From positions 124,001 to 188,000 of the forward strand of contig WYDT01000005.1 in NCBI GenBank assembly GCA_013122435.1: a stretch of 64,000 nt of DNA, in the 5' to 3' direction. A program made the translations under genes and the position numbers. This DNA is from Chloroflexi bacterium AL-N1. GTDB taxonomy: Bacteria; Chloroflexota; Chloroflexia; Chloroflexales; Roseiflexaceae. Under the pieces are notes generated by a model. It saw nothing but the letters and a program-made list of their open reading frames with translations. It was not told the origin of the DNA and searched no databases. Shown here piece after piece: positions 17,956-28,600 of this stretch. Within the stretch, counting starts at the first letter, position 1. The number at the start of each line of letters is the position of its first letter.

Positions 17956-18017
17956 AGAGTCTGTTTGATGTGGTAAACTCTTATAGCAGTTTCTATGCTA
18001 GCCATCTCTGAAACAAT

Positions 18018-18791
18018 ATGTTTATTGACGAACTCAACTACACCGTCCAAATTCCAACTTTTGAAGGACCCCTTGAACTTTTGTTACGTCTGATAGAACG
18101 TGAAGAGTTGGATATCACGACGATTGCATTAGCGCAGGTGACCGACCAGTATGTGGTGCACGTGCGTAACTGGAGTGCCCCTGATCCAGCGGCATTATCC
18201 GCGTTTCTGGTGTTGGCAGCACGATTGTTGTTGATTAAATCACGGGCATTATTGCCGCGACCAAATGCAGCCAATGCTTCAGCGGACACGGTTGATGATA
18301 GTGAGCGACTGATCCAACAGCTACGTGAATATCAGTGTTACAAACAGGTGGCAACATTACTGCAAACCTGGCAGGAACATGGGTATCGTTCATATACACG
18401 ACAAGATGCTCCACCTCTTCCCGAAGCCAGATCGGCTGACAAACTTGATGTGACCGTAGGCGAACTTCTCGCGGCAATTCAACAACGTCTGCAACTGACT
18501 CTTCCACTTGAGTTGCCAACGGTTCCCTTGCCCACCCCCAAAATAATGACGGTTCCCGAAATGGCATCACGTATTCAAGATCGGCTGATCCAACAGGAAT
18601 GGATCTGTTTTGATGATGTGCTTTCACTTCAAACTTATCGTATTGAGATTATTGTGGCGCTGTGGTCGCTTCTGGAACTGCTTAAGCGTCAGGCTGTGGT
18701 CGTTGAGCAAGAAGAACTCTTCGGTCTCATTCGTATTGGTCGTGGGCCTCATCTGGAAACTGTCCGTCAACAGGGTTTAACAGAGACGTAA
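18018..18791 (+). CDS. scpA: Segregation and condensation protein A (kleisin)
   Basis: The kleisin subunit of the SMC-ScpAB complex that compacts and segregates the chromosome. At 257 residues it has normal length. The N-terminal SMC-binding region shows the family hallmark FEGPLELLLRLIEREELDI. AARLLLIKSRALLPRP follows, and the C-terminal winged helix includes FDDVLSLQTYRIEIIVALWSLLELL. The middle is a variable acidic linker. Its usual partner scpB is not next to it. Confidence 0.93.
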   Translation: MFIDELNYTVQIPTFEGPLELLLRLIEREELDITTIALAQVTDQYVVHVRNWSAPDPAALSAFLVLAARLLLIKSRALLPRPNAANASADTVDDSERLIQQLREYQCYKQVATLLQTWQEHGYRSYTRQDAPPLPEARSADKLDVTVGELLAAIQQRLQLTLPLELPTVPLPTPKIMTVPEMASRIQDRLIQQEWICFDDVLSLQTYRIEIIVALWSLLELLKRQAVVVEQEELFGLIRIGRGPHLETVRQQGLTET

Positions 18792-18968
18792 ATTGCGGTT
18801 CTGCCTCATGTGTCAGGGTGATATAACATCATGTGCTACCAACACTATTAGAAGCTTTCAGCCCTCTCTCATCATGTTCTCATCGCAAGACCATAACTAA
18901 TAATAGCTGTTTGTTGTTGGAATATATAAGGGCTGTTTTAAATGTGAAAAATTAGAGAATGGAAAGGT

Positions 18969-19373
18969 ATGGTTATGGGGGGAGCTACATGTCGTGTGTT
19001 AGTTATTGATGATGACGACAATATTCGAACGTTAGTCAAGCTTATGTGTGATCATCAGGGCATAGAAGTAATGCAGGCTCCTGATGGTGAAGTAGGCTTA
19101 TCTGTCGCGGTTGCTCACCGTCCCACCATTATTTTGCTTGATGTGAACATGCCTAATCGTCAAGGTATGGATGTGTATCTTGATCTCCGAAACCACTCTT
19201 CTACTGCTGATATTCCGGTTATGATTCTCTCTGCTGCTTTGACACAACGTGATGTGCAGATGTGGCAAGGGTTACCAAATGTCGTAGGTGTGATGACTAA
19301 ACCATTTGATATGTATACACTTGTCGCTCGTATCAATGATATTCTTGCAACACGTACTACATTGTTGGCTTAA
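18969..19373 (+). CDS. Stand-alone receiver domain (CheY-like response regulator)
   Basis: A 134-residue single-domain response regulator with no output domain. The acidic pocket is in VIDDDD (residues 13-17), the phosphorylated residue is D58 in IILLDVNMP, and the conserved lysine is K111 in MTKPFD. No kinase gene is nearby. It probably relays phosphate or controls a partner by binding. GGAAAGG precedes the ATG at 18969; an alternative ATG lies at 18975. Confidence 0.88.
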   Translation: MVMGGATCRVLVIDDDDNIRTLVKLMCDHQGIEVMQAPDGEVGLSVAVAHRPTIILLDVNMPNRQGMDVYLDLRNHSSTADIPVMILSAALTQRDVQMWQGLPNVVGVMTKPFDMYTLVARINDILATRTTLLA

Positions 19374-19454
19374 TACATGTACGTATATGTACCTCTTCAT
19401 TACTACCTACACCTTGCCATTTCTGCACTATCGTTTGCGTTGTTTTATTGCGGG

Positions 19455-20198
19455 TTATTGGAGTTCAAATGTGACCTGCACATTAACGGTAAAGGTTTGT
19501 TGTCCAGGTTCGATTGGAACAGCGTCAGCCCCTTGCATAGCCTCTGAATCTAGACGTGCAAACTCTATTTGTGGTTCGCTTCCAATATTCTCTGTGATAA
19601 CGAGCACTTCACCGACTGAGGCATTACCAGCCGAGGCAAACTCTGTAGCACGAGTCTGTGCATCCTGCATCGCTCGTGTACGCGCCTGACTGTACAGCTC
19701 TTGTGGATCGTCTACCTGGAAAGTAATCCCGTACACGTTATTTGCTCCCGCTTGTACCACTTGATCTAGGAGTGTGCCAGCCTCATCAAGTGAGCGAATG
19801 GTCACCATAACACTATTGTTGACGGTATAACCGGTAATCTGTTCACCATTGGAATTATAGTTAGGATAAATGTTGAAATTGCTTGTCTGTATGTCTTCTT
19901 CAGCAATCCCAAGTTCAATCATTCGAGCCTGAATGGCCTGGGCCTGTTCGTTGTTCTGTGCAAGTGCTTCTTGAGAACTTGGGGCATCTGTGACAACACC
20001 AATTTGTATAGTGGCAGTATCTGGTTTACCCTTGATTTCTCCATTCCCCACGACGGTCACCTGGCGCATTCCTGTGACCCCTACCTCAGCCTGAGCGGTT
20101 GCCGGTCGAACATTCAAGACATTTACAAGCATAACCAACGCAGCTATCAACAAAACAATTGTTGAAACACTTGTGATTATGGTGAGACGTTGTGACAT
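19455..20198 (-). CDS. SIMPL-domain (DUF541) exported protein
   Basis: A 247-residue exported or membrane-anchored protein of the SIMPL/DUF541 family, whose molecular role is poorly defined (some members protect against oxidative stress). The start is the ATG at 20198 (MSQRLTIITSV), with AAGGAGG eight bases upstream. One hydrophobic segment (about 7-30) acts as signal or anchor and ends in an alanine-rich cleavage-like site ATAQAEV. The SIMPL core begins VTVVGNGEIKGKPDTATI, as in the family. The frame extends 42 codons upstream, but those lack a ribosome-binding site and family character. Confidence 0.88.
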   Translation of the reverse strand: MSQRLTIITSVSTIVLLIAALVMLVNVLNVRPATAQAEVGVTGMRQVTVVGNGEIKGKPDTATIQIGVVTDAPSSQEALAQNNEQAQAIQARMIELGIAEEDIQTSNFNIYPNYNSNGEQITGYTVNNSVMVTIRSLDEAGTLLDQVVQAGANNVYGITFQVDDPQELYSQARTRAMQDAQTRATEFASAGNASVGEVLVITENIGSEPQIEFARLDSEAMQGADAVPIEPGQQTFTVNVQVTFELQ

Positions 20199-20313
20199 TT
20201 TGGATGCCTCCTTGGCAGTATTGTAGTATTTATGCGATATTTCCTGTAGGTACAATTTATTACCTGTATCAAGGACGGAGCAGTAGCTTAAAAAGTTCCA
20301 TCTAGTTATACAA

Positions 20314-20348
20314 ACAAAAAGCACAGAACAATGCCACTTGCTCTGTGC
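20314..20348 (-). terminator. Terminator after the carboxypeptidase gene
   Basis: Read on the minus strand, GCACAGA and TCTGTGC form a 7-bp stem with a 14-base loop, followed by TTTTTGTTTG. Confidence 0.6.
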
Positions 20349-20421
20349 CTATTTATTACGATGATTTTCTGCATTTTATAATAGAGATATCAGGTTATAT
20401 GCCCTTATTTTGCGGTTTTGT

Positions 20422-21927
20422 TTACAGTATATAGAGTTTTTCGTATTTAGATCGTAAATAATTCATATATGGCTCAATTGATAAAGGCTGGCCAGTGGCC
20501 TGTGCGACGATTTCATCTGCGGTGAATTTGCGCCCATGAGCGTAAATATGCATTCTAAGCCAGTTGTGAAGTGTATCAAATTCTCCCTGTGCTATCTCGG
20601 AGGTAATAGTGGGATGTGCTTTCTGGGCCGCCTCAAAAAATTGAGCGCTTAATATATTTCCAATAGTATAGCCCTGAAAAGCCCCACCGATATATCCCAT
20701 ATACCAGTGTATATCCTGAAGTACCCCCATACGATCATCAGAGGGGACAATCCCTAGATCAGTTTGGTAGCGTGCATTCCAGGCTTCTGGAAGATCACAT
20801 ATGTGTAGTGTACCTTCAAGTAATGCTAACTCTAAATCAAAGCGGAGCATAGCATGGAGGTTATAGGTCACTTCATCTGCATCCGTACGAATGAGCGAAC
20901 ATGCTACTTTGTTGATAGCTCGATAGAAGGTTGTGATGGGAACATGGGCTAACTGTTGCGGGAAGGCCGCCTGTAATCTGGGATAAAAATAATGCCAGAA
21001 AGGTTCACTCCGACCAACCATATTCTCCCACAACCGCGATTGGCTTTCATGGACTCCGGACGATGTCCCTACTGCGAGTGGCGTCCTCTCAAAGGCCCTA
21101 TTGATACCCTGCTCATACAGGGCATGGCCTGCTTCGTGAATGGTGCTGAATAATGCTTCGTTGAGATAGTTTTCATCAATACGGGTGGTGATACGTACAT
21201 CGCCAAGCGAAAACTTTGTCATAAAAGGATGGACCGTTTTATCCTGTCGCCCACGCTCGAAGTCGTAGCCCAACCGCTGAATAACCTCATTGCCAAAAGC
21301 CAACTGCTGGTCTTCAGGGAAGTATTGGTGCAGACACGAATCGTCGATGGCAGGTTGTTCACTGATAGCATGGACGATAGGTACCAGGTGTTGTCGTAAC
21401 TCGGTGAATAGTGAGCGGATGGTAGCAGCGCTCATACCATAATCGCTCAGGTTGATGAGTGGATCGATACTATGATCGTGACCAGGAAAAAACGTGCTAT
21501 ATTGGCGACTCAACTCCAGTGTCTTCTCAACATATGGCTGAACGACAGTAAAGTTATTGGCTTCTCTGGCGGCAAGCCACGCAGTATATGACTCAGAAAG
21601 ATGGTTCGAAAATTCTGCTATAAATGCTGATGGTACACGTATCCACTGCTCATAATCACGTCGTGCAACGCGGATCAGGCTCGCCTCATCTGACTCATAA
21701 GGGAGTTGCTCTTCATACGTGTGAAGCTTTTCGAGGAGGCGTCCAATGGCTGGATCAGTGTGTTTCGTGTGCACAAGAGTGCTGAGTGTTGCCATCTGCC
21801 GTCCACGGGCCGTTGCCCCCTGTGGAGGCATGTAGGTTATTTGATCCCACTCAAGCAGTGCATTGATTGACTCGAGATCATTAATCTCACCGAGATGTGT
21901 AGTAAGTTCTTCTAAGATGGTTTCCAA
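20422..21927 (-). CDS. M32 metallocarboxypeptidase (carboxypeptidase Taq)
   Basis: A thermostable-type zinc carboxypeptidase that removes C-terminal amino acids from peptides in the cytoplasm. At 501 residues it has full family length. The zinc motif HEAGH is at 264-268, and the third ligand region HESQSRLWEN follows about 30 residues later, which is the family signature. LLEWDQITYMPPQGATARGRQ at the N-terminus and YMGYIGGAFQGYTIGN near the C-terminus are further family blocks. It stands upstream of the SIMPL gene on the same strand, but a terminator separates them. Confidence 0.93.
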   Translation of the reverse strand: METILEELTTHLGEINDLESINALLEWDQITYMPPQGATARGRQMATLSTLVHTKHTDPAIGRLLEKLHTYEEQLPYESDEASLIRVARRDYEQWIRVPSAFIAEFSNHLSESYTAWLAAREANNFTVVQPYVEKTLELSRQYSTFFPGHDHSIDPLINLSDYGMSAATIRSLFTELRQHLVPIVHAISEQPAIDDSCLHQYFPEDQQLAFGNEVIQRLGYDFERGRQDKTVHPFMTKFSLGDVRITTRIDENYLNEALFSTIHEAGHALYEQGINRAFERTPLAVGTSSGVHESQSRLWENMVGRSEPFWHYFYPRLQAAFPQQLAHVPITTFYRAINKVACSLIRTDADEVTYNLHAMLRFDLELALLEGTLHICDLPEAWNARYQTDLGIVPSDDRMGVLQDIHWYMGYIGGAFQGYTIGNILSAQFFEAAQKAHPTITSEIAQGEFDTLHNWLRMHIYAHGRKFTADEIVAQATGQPLSIEPYMNYLRSKYEKLYIL

Positions 21928-21984
21928 AATTATAACTCTTTCACATACTTCAAACGGATAATAAAACTATGGATCATTAGTGTA

Positions 21985-22009
21985 ATGAAAATGGGCGGAA
22001 TACGCCCAT
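21985..22009 (-). terminator. Terminator after rocA
   Basis: On the minus strand ATGGGCG, a 5-base loop TATTC and CGCCCAT form a perfect 7-bp GC-rich stem followed by TTTTCATT. Confidence 0.7.
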
Positions 22010-22045
22010 CTTCATCATCGCAAACAGTGGGTTTTACCGATGCTT

Positions 22046-23593
22046 TTACACCTTTTCAGCAATACTCTTTGCTTGCAGGAAGAGCAAAAGATAATCTGGT
22101 CCACCGGCCTTTGAGTCGGTTCCAGACATGTTAAACCCGCCGAAAGGATGGGCTCCAACCATTGCACCCGTGATCTTGCGATTGAAGTACAAGTTTCCGA
22201 CGTGGAACTCGTTACGCGCGCGATCCATGCGATCCGTATCACGGGTAAAGACCCCTCCTGTCAGACCATATTCCGTATTGTTCGCAATGTCTAAAGCGTC
22301 ATCATAATTACTTGCTTTCATAAATGCGAGTACCGGTCCAAATATCTCTTCTTGTGACAACTTAGCCTCTGGCGCAATATTGGAGAAAATGGTTGGAGAA
22401 ACGAAATACCCCTCACCATGGGTTTCTCCACCAAGGACAAGTTGTCCCTCTTTTTTGCCGATATCGATATAACTGCGTATCTTGTCAAATGCTTTCTCAT
22501 CAATTACGGCACCCATAAAGGTATCTGGCTGTGATGGATCACTGACCGTAATCTTTTGGGTTCGCTCAACCACTTTGGCCAGCAGATCATCGTAGACCTG
22601 CTCAACTGCCACGACTCGTGAACAGGCAGAACACTTTTGCCCCTGAAAGCCAAAGGCTGAGGAGACCACTCCATCGGCAGCTACATCGAGATCGGCTGTT
22701 TCATCCACCACGATGGTATCTTTCCCGCCCATTTCCAGCACTGTGCGCTTGAGCCATTTCTGGCCAGGTTGATGACGAGCAGCACGCTCGAAAATACGCA
22801 GGCCAACTTCTTTTGATCCGGTGAAGGCAATAAAGCGGGTTTGGGGATGGTCTACCAGTGCATCACCAACGCTGCTGCCTGGTCCTGGGAGATAGTTGAC
22901 AACCCCTGGCGGGAGACCCACCTGCTCTAAAATCTCGACGAACTTCGCCGCGATAATTGGTGCGGTCGAGGCAGGTTTCAGCACGACCGTGTTTCCTGCC
23001 ACAATTGGTGCGACGGTGATCCCCACCATAATCGCGCATGCGAAATTCCAGGGTGGAATAGATACCCCTGCACCAAGCGGAATGTAGTGTAATTCGTCCC
23101 GCTCACCAGGCAATTGGTACACAGGCTGTGGTCCGGCGAGGCGCAACATTTCACGGGCGTAAAACTCACAGAAATCGATGGCCTCTGCAACATCACCATC
23201 TGCCTCAGCCCAGCTTTTGCTGACCTCATAAACCAGCCAGGCTGCCATCTCGAACTTGCGTCGTCGTAATTCAGCAGCAGCTTTGAAGATATACTGAGCA
23301 CGTTCTTCTGGTGCTACCTGCCGCCATGTCGCGAAACTTTCGGTAGCAGCGGCAATGGCACGGTTGGCCAATTCAACCGTTGCACTGGCCGTTCTCCCTA
23401 CCACCTCATCTGGTTTTGCCGGATTACGTGATGCAATGGTTTGCTCGGTAGTAATGCGTTCGCCGCCAATCAACAATGGGTATGTTTTGTCGAACTCTGC
23501 GCGTACGCTCTCCAGCGCGTGACGCATCGCTTCCGCATTTTCTGGTTGAGAAAAATCAGTGAATGGCTCATTGCGAAAATCGGGGATTGCCAC
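22046..23593 (-). CDS. rocA: L-glutamate gamma-semialdehyde dehydrogenase (1-pyrroline-5-carboxylate dehydrogenase)
   Basis: Oxidises glutamate semialdehyde to glutamate with NAD in proline and arginine breakdown. I start at the GTG at 23593 because AAAGGAG lies six bases upstream and the resulting 515 residues match the usual RocA/PruA length; the longer frame to 23626 has no such support. The catalytic glutamate is E287 in VLEMGGKD and the nucleophile is C321 in [18 protein letters not shown] and AFTGSKEVG are the NAD-binding blocks. No proline dehydrogenase gene adjoins it in this window. Confidence 0.92.
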   Translation of the reverse strand: MAIPDFRNEPFTDFSQPENAEAMRHALESVRAEFDKTYPLLIGGERITTEQTIASRNPAKPDEVVGRTASATVELANRAIAAATESFATWRQVAPEERAQYIFKAAAELRRRKFEMAAWLVYEVSKSWAEADGDVAEAIDFCEFYAREMLRLAGPQPVYQLPGERDELHYIPLGAGVSIPPWNFACAIMVGITVAPIVAGNTVVLKPASTAPIIAAKFVEILEQVGLPPGVVNYLPGPGSSVGDALVDHPQTRFIAFTGSKEVGLRIFERAARHQPGQKWLKRTVLEMGGKDTIVVDETADLDVAADGVVSSAFGFQGQKCSACSRVVAVEQVYDDLLAKVVERTQKITVSDPSQPDTFMGAVIDEKAFDKIRSYIDIGKKEGQLVLGGETHGEGYFVSPTIFSNIAPEAKLSQEEIFGPVLAFMKASNYDDALDIANNTEYGLTGGVFTRDTDRMDRARNEFHVGNLYFNRKITGAMVGAHPFGGFNMSGTDSKAGGPDYLLLFLQAKSIAEKV

Positions 23594-23745
23594 AGCATGC
23601 TCCTTTCCTATATAGAGGTGCTGCAAAAAGCAAAAATACAGTTATTTTTGATATTGATGCTCTATTATAGCACGGTCTTTCGACATAGCAGAATGGGCTT
23701 TGTGCAGCAATAAAAGGAATGAGCAGATATATCTGAGTGTAGTTA

Positions 23746-24504
23746 TTATTCCTGAAGGTCGTGTTCAACTGCCCATAACATGGTTGGTAGTGCACTATGG
23801 ATAAAAAAATGATTTCCGGCAATTAAGCGTAATGAGAAGGTGTTACACGTTTGCTCACGCCACGTATCAACGACTGCTTTTGGTGCAATGGTGTCGCGTG
23901 TTCCAGCAAAAGCTGAAATAGGACAGTCAAGTGGTGGTGCATCAAGATAGGTATAGGTTCCACAGAGCGTAAAATCAGCGCGGAGAGTTGGTAGCCGTAG
24001 TGCCATGAGTTCAGTATTGTTCAACACATCGCGAGGCGTACCTTTCATGCGACGCAGTTTGTCGATGAATGTTTCATCAGACAGGTTATGTGTTACCGGA
24101 TCAGGATGCAGCAGTTGGGGGCCACGATGTGCTGCAACGAACAACATTTCAGGCGCAAGTTCATGATACTCACGCAAGTAACGTGCGACCTCAAAACTAA
24201 TGAGAGCCCCCATACTGTAGCCAAAAAACGCAAAAGGTCTATTTAGTATCGGTCGTAGTGCATCAACAAGATCTGTTACCAACATGTCCATGCCTGTGTA
24301 TGGAGTTTCGGAGAGACGATTTTCACGACCAGGTAGTTGTACTGCACACACTGCAACATCTGATGGCAGATGGCGGTGCCAGTTGCGGAACAATGATGCA
24401 CCTCCACCAGCATAGGGAAAGCAAAACAATCGCATCCGTGTGTTTAGGTTTGTCTCTGACAGTATCACCCATGGTGTCGTATATGATGTATGTGCTACTT
24501 CCAT
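23746..24504 (-). CDS. Type II thioesterase (editing thioesterase of the PKS/NRPS cluster)
   Basis: An alpha/beta hydrolase of 252 residues, of the GrsT/TesA type that removes wrong or stalled acyl groups from carrier domains. The catalytic triad is S97 in GYSMG, D204 in GTRDTIAP and H232 in GNHFFIHSA. The N-terminal LFCFPYAGGGASLFRNW is the family hallmark. It is divergent from the biosynthetic operon, across 1.15 kb of AT-rich DNA, and is the likely left-hand edge of the cluster. Because the last NRPS ends in a reductase, this is not the releasing enzyme; proofreading is the likely role. Confidence 0.92.
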   Translation of the reverse strand: MEVAHTSYTTPWVILSETNLNTRMRLFCFPYAGGGASLFRNWHRHLPSDVAVCAVQLPGRENRLSETPYTGMDMLVTDLVDALRPILNRPFAFFGYSMGALISFEVARYLREYHELAPEMLFVAAHRGPQLLHPDPVTHNLSDETFIDKLRRMKGTPRDVLNNTELMALRLPTLRADFTLCGTYTYLDAPPLDCPISAFAGTRDTIAPKAVVDTWREQTCNTFSLRLIAGNHFFIHSALPTMLWAVEHDLQE

Positions 24505-25653
24505 AGATCTGCTCTCATATCTGGGCGAATAAAAGCTGTATGTGAAATACTACATCGATTTGCTGTTTCTAAGGAAATGAACATACATGATTCGTCATCA
24601 ACAGCACCTGAAATTTTGTTATTCACGATTTACCACTGGATTAGTTAGTTTTCCTTACACAGTATGCAAATCGATAGTATGGTAGTAACCAGCTACACAT
24701 GTTTGTATTTACTTACAAGCATATGATGCTATAGGTGCCATCTGCTCTATGCTCTTTTTAAAATCGGTATACCTTTATGGTCAACAGCCTCAACTCTATA
24801 CCGAACTATCTACAATGTATATTTGATTAACAGTCTAGTCCGATAATAATATACATGAAAATAAGATGCTTATCCTCGTTGTTGCAATATATTCACCGAC
24901 GTAGATTTTAATGTATTTTAACATATGGGCCTTTCCTTAAAAGTAGACACAATATGATTATGGTCCGATGAAATATTTTAACATTAATTTGGGATAATCT
25001 TAGGACTCTGTGTGTATTAAACTACGCTAAGTCAAAAGTGTGAATTTTAATCTTGTTATATGTTACTAACATGATATAACTGAGTCAACATGATTTTATA
25101 GTGATTAGTTGATAAGTAAAGTTTGTTTTTTTGCTTCATGCTGTTGTACACAACAAGTATCCCGATTGTGGTGTCTAATTCTGCTGGATTTTAGTTGCGG
25201 AGTATTTACGAATAATGAAATATTATTAACACAGATAGTTCAAAACATTGCTATGCTTGTTGTGGCTAAAAAATATACGTCCGCAAATAACTTAGCCAAT
25301 TCAGTATACCATTGCCTCTTCACTTACGTGGTTACAAACATGCGTAAAACAGGATTTTCTATTGATCTGTTTTTTGTGCTGTCATTCTTTAACACAACCA
25401 AAAATGACACACACTATTAAACGTGTCTATAAATGATATTAAGACAAATTTAACGATTGAGGTATTCCTGATTAAATCTAACATACTGAAGTGAGATATT
25501 TCAATTTTACGAGTTAGGAATAAGATAGATACATATAGCAGAGATAAAGTAAATATCAGTAGATGTTTTGATATTGATATCCTAGTTTGGCGCTCATATA
25601 ACATATAGACATCAACATACTATGGAAAGACGGTGCTGTAAAGAGGATGGTGC
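24505..25653. other. 1.15-kb AT-rich control region of the biosynthetic cluster
   Basis: No credible gene is present. The sequence is clearly more AT-rich than its surroundings. It separates the divergent thioesterase gene and the PKS operon. It holds an imperfect palindrome at 25055-25080 (GTTATAT-GTTA-C-TAAC-ATG-ATATAAC, three-base bulge) and the promoter listed next. A 103-codon frame at 25109-25420 starts with TTG, has no ribosome-binding site and an implausible composition, and was rejected. Confidence 0.6.
25574..25602 (+). promoter_or_regulatory. Probable promoter of the PKS/NRPS operon
   Basis: TTGATA at 25574-25579, a 17-base spacer and TATAAC at 25597-25602. Transcription would start about 45 bases before the ATG at 25654, which has AAGAGGA at 25641-25647. 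Confidence 0.5.
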
Positions 25654-28600
25654 ATGAACACGCAACAAAGTCTATTTGAGCAACAATCGACCAGCGATGT
25701 AACAAAAGTATATCCGCGTGAGCCGATTGCAATTATTGGTATTGGTTGCCGCTTTCCCGGCAATGTAGACAGCCCAGAAACCTTTTGGCAGATCCTTCGT
25801 GATGGATATGATGCGATTATTCCTGTTCCTTCCAATCGATGGGACATCCGCACATTCTACGATCCTGATACGCGCATTCCAGGCAAACTCACCACACCAA
25901 ATGGTGGTTTTCTCAAGGAAATCGATCAATTCGATCCATCATTCTTTGGCATTGCACCACGTGAAGCAGATTTTATCGATCCTCAGCAGCGTTTACTGCT
26001 CGAAATTTGTTGGGAAGCATTCGAAGATGCCGGTATTGTCGCTCCTGCTATTGCTGGTACTGCTGTAGGTGTTTTTGTCGGTGGTTTCACCCTCGACTAT
26101 CAGGTGTTGCAATTCAAAGATCGTGAATTGGTTGACACGCATACAGCGGTTGGCAGTATGATGACCATCCTGTCAGCGCGTCTTGCCTACATTTTCGACC
26201 TACGTGGTCCATGTTTATCTGTTGACACGGCATGTTCTTCTTCGCTTGTCGCCGTTCATCTGGCGTGTCAGAGTCTCTGGAATGGCGAATGTAGTATGGC
26301 GCTTGCTGGTGGTGTCAATGTCATGATTACACCAGAATATATGATCGCCGAGTCGAAGGGTGGCTTTCTCTCACCTGATGGTCATAGCAAAGCGTTTGAT
26401 GCCAGTGCAAACGGCTATGCCCGTGGTGAAGGTGCCGGTATCGTGGTGTTAAAGCCGGTGTCGCAGGCCCTTGCCGATGGTGATCCCATCTACGCCGTCA
26501 TTCGTGGTACGGGCATCAACCAGGATGGCCCACCAACGGTATCACAGTGCCACGCCGGGAAGCACAGGAAGCGCTGCTACGCAATGTGTACCGACGCGCC
26601 AACATAACCCCAGGGCAAATCCAGTATGTCGAGGCGCACGGCACCGGCACCCCCGTTGGTGATCCGCTGGAAGCGAATGCGCTGGCAACCGTTCTTGCGA
26701 TGGGTCGTCCTGCTGACGAGACCTGTGTTATTGGCTCATGCAAAACAAACATCGGTCATCTGGAAGCCGCTGCCGGTGTGGCAGGCCTAATCAAAGTGGC
26801 CCTGTCGCTCAAACACCAGCAAATCCCACCACACCTCCATTTCCGCACGCCCAACGCAAACATTCCCTTTGATCAGTTGTGCATTCGTGTACCAACCACA
26901 CTGGAGCCCTGGCCAGCCTGCGATGGTCCGCGCTTGGCGGGTGTGAATTCGTTTGGCTTTGGGGGAACCAACGCGCATGTGGTAGTAGAGGAAGCCCCCT
27001 CTACCAAAAAAATCAACAATGATAGTGATGTGGTAGAAAATCATTCAGTGCCTGTGCTCCTGCCGTTGTCTGCTCGACATCCCGATGCACTGCGAGACCT
27101 CGCACAGAACTATCGAGAGCGGTTGGCTAGCACTTCAGAGGCCGAGTGGCGCTTACGGGACGTGTTGTACACGGCCAGTGTGCGCCGTAGCCATCACGAA
27201 TACCGACTGGCGCTTGCTGCCAACTCCCGTGAGCACCTTATAGAACAACTCGATACATTTGTGAGTGGTAGCGAAAGTGTTGGTATCGCCACTGGTCACC
27301 CCATTCCAGGCAACCAACCCAAACTTGCCTTTGTGTTCACAGGCATGGGACCTCAATGGTGGGCGATGGGCCGTGAGCTTTTTGCACAAGAACCTGTGTT
27401 TCGTGACACGATTGAAGAATGTGATCGTCTATTCCAGCAGCACGCTGGCTGGTCATTGCTGAATGAGTGGTTTAAGGACGAAGCCGAATCGCGCATGGCC
27501 GAAACCGAAATTGCTCAACCAGCCAACGCTATGCTGCAGATTGCACTGGTTACGCTCTGGCAATCGTGGGGTATCACACCTGATGTCGTGGTCGGTCACA
27601 GTGTCGGTGAAGTCGGCGCTGCCTACGCCTCTGGCATTCTCGATCTGAACGACGCCATGTGCGTTGCCTGTCACCGTAGCCGTCTGCAACAACGCACGGC
27701 AGGCACTGGCACGATGATGGCTGTGGGCTTACCGGTTGATCAGGCCAAGTCCTTCCTGAATGGCTATGAGGATCGCATCTCCATCGGTGCCATCAACAGT
27801 CCTTCGGCAGTTACACTCTCCGGTGATCGGCAGGCACTCGCAGAACTTGGGCACAAACTCGAAGCTCAGCAGATTTTCAATCGCTTTTTGAAAGTCAACA
27901 TTCCCTATCATAGTTACAAACTTGACCCAATCAAAGAAGAATTGCTTGAATCACTCAGGGACCTCAAACCGCGCCAGCCGACCATCCCAGCCTATTCGAC
28001 GGTGACCACACTCGAATGCGATGAGCAGACCTTCGCAACCAACTACTGGTGGGGTAATGCACGTGATCCGGTGCGGTTTGCCGAAACGATGGCACATATG
28101 ATCCAGGACGGGTACACCCTGTTCCTCGAAGTTGGCCCACATCCTGTTCTCGCCACATCGATTGCTGAGTGTCTTACGCAGGAGGGGCAGGAGGGGATCG
28201 TGCTCCCATCGCTGCGACGCAAGGATGCCGAACGATTGACCATGCTGAGTTCAATGGGTGCACTGTACAGCCTGGGGTATCCAATCGATTGGCGGAACCT
28301 CTATCCCACAGGCACCACCATCAGACTTCCGGCATACCCATGGCAGCGTGACCGCTACTGGGTCGAGGCCGAAACATGGCATAACACCCGCCTTGGTAAC
28401 CCCGACAACCATCCACTGCTGGGCCAGCGCCTTGCTGCACCACAAACTCTGTGGGAGAACGAGATCAATCGGCACTATCTGCCCTACCTCAATGACCACG
28501 CCATTCAGGGTGCTGTGCTCTATCCCGGTGCAGGCTACGTCGAGATGGTGCTTGCTGCTGCCCAGGACGCCTATGACACCACAGCATGTGTGTTGGAAGA

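Noticed and set aside
25109-25420. 103-codon frame in the AT-rich control region
   Set aside because: TTG start, no ribosome-binding site, Cys- and Phe-rich random-looking sequence.
26527-26537. Programmed ribosomal frameshift in PKS1
   Set aside because: No slippery heptamer or following structure is evident, and a missing base in a conserved codon explains the break better.
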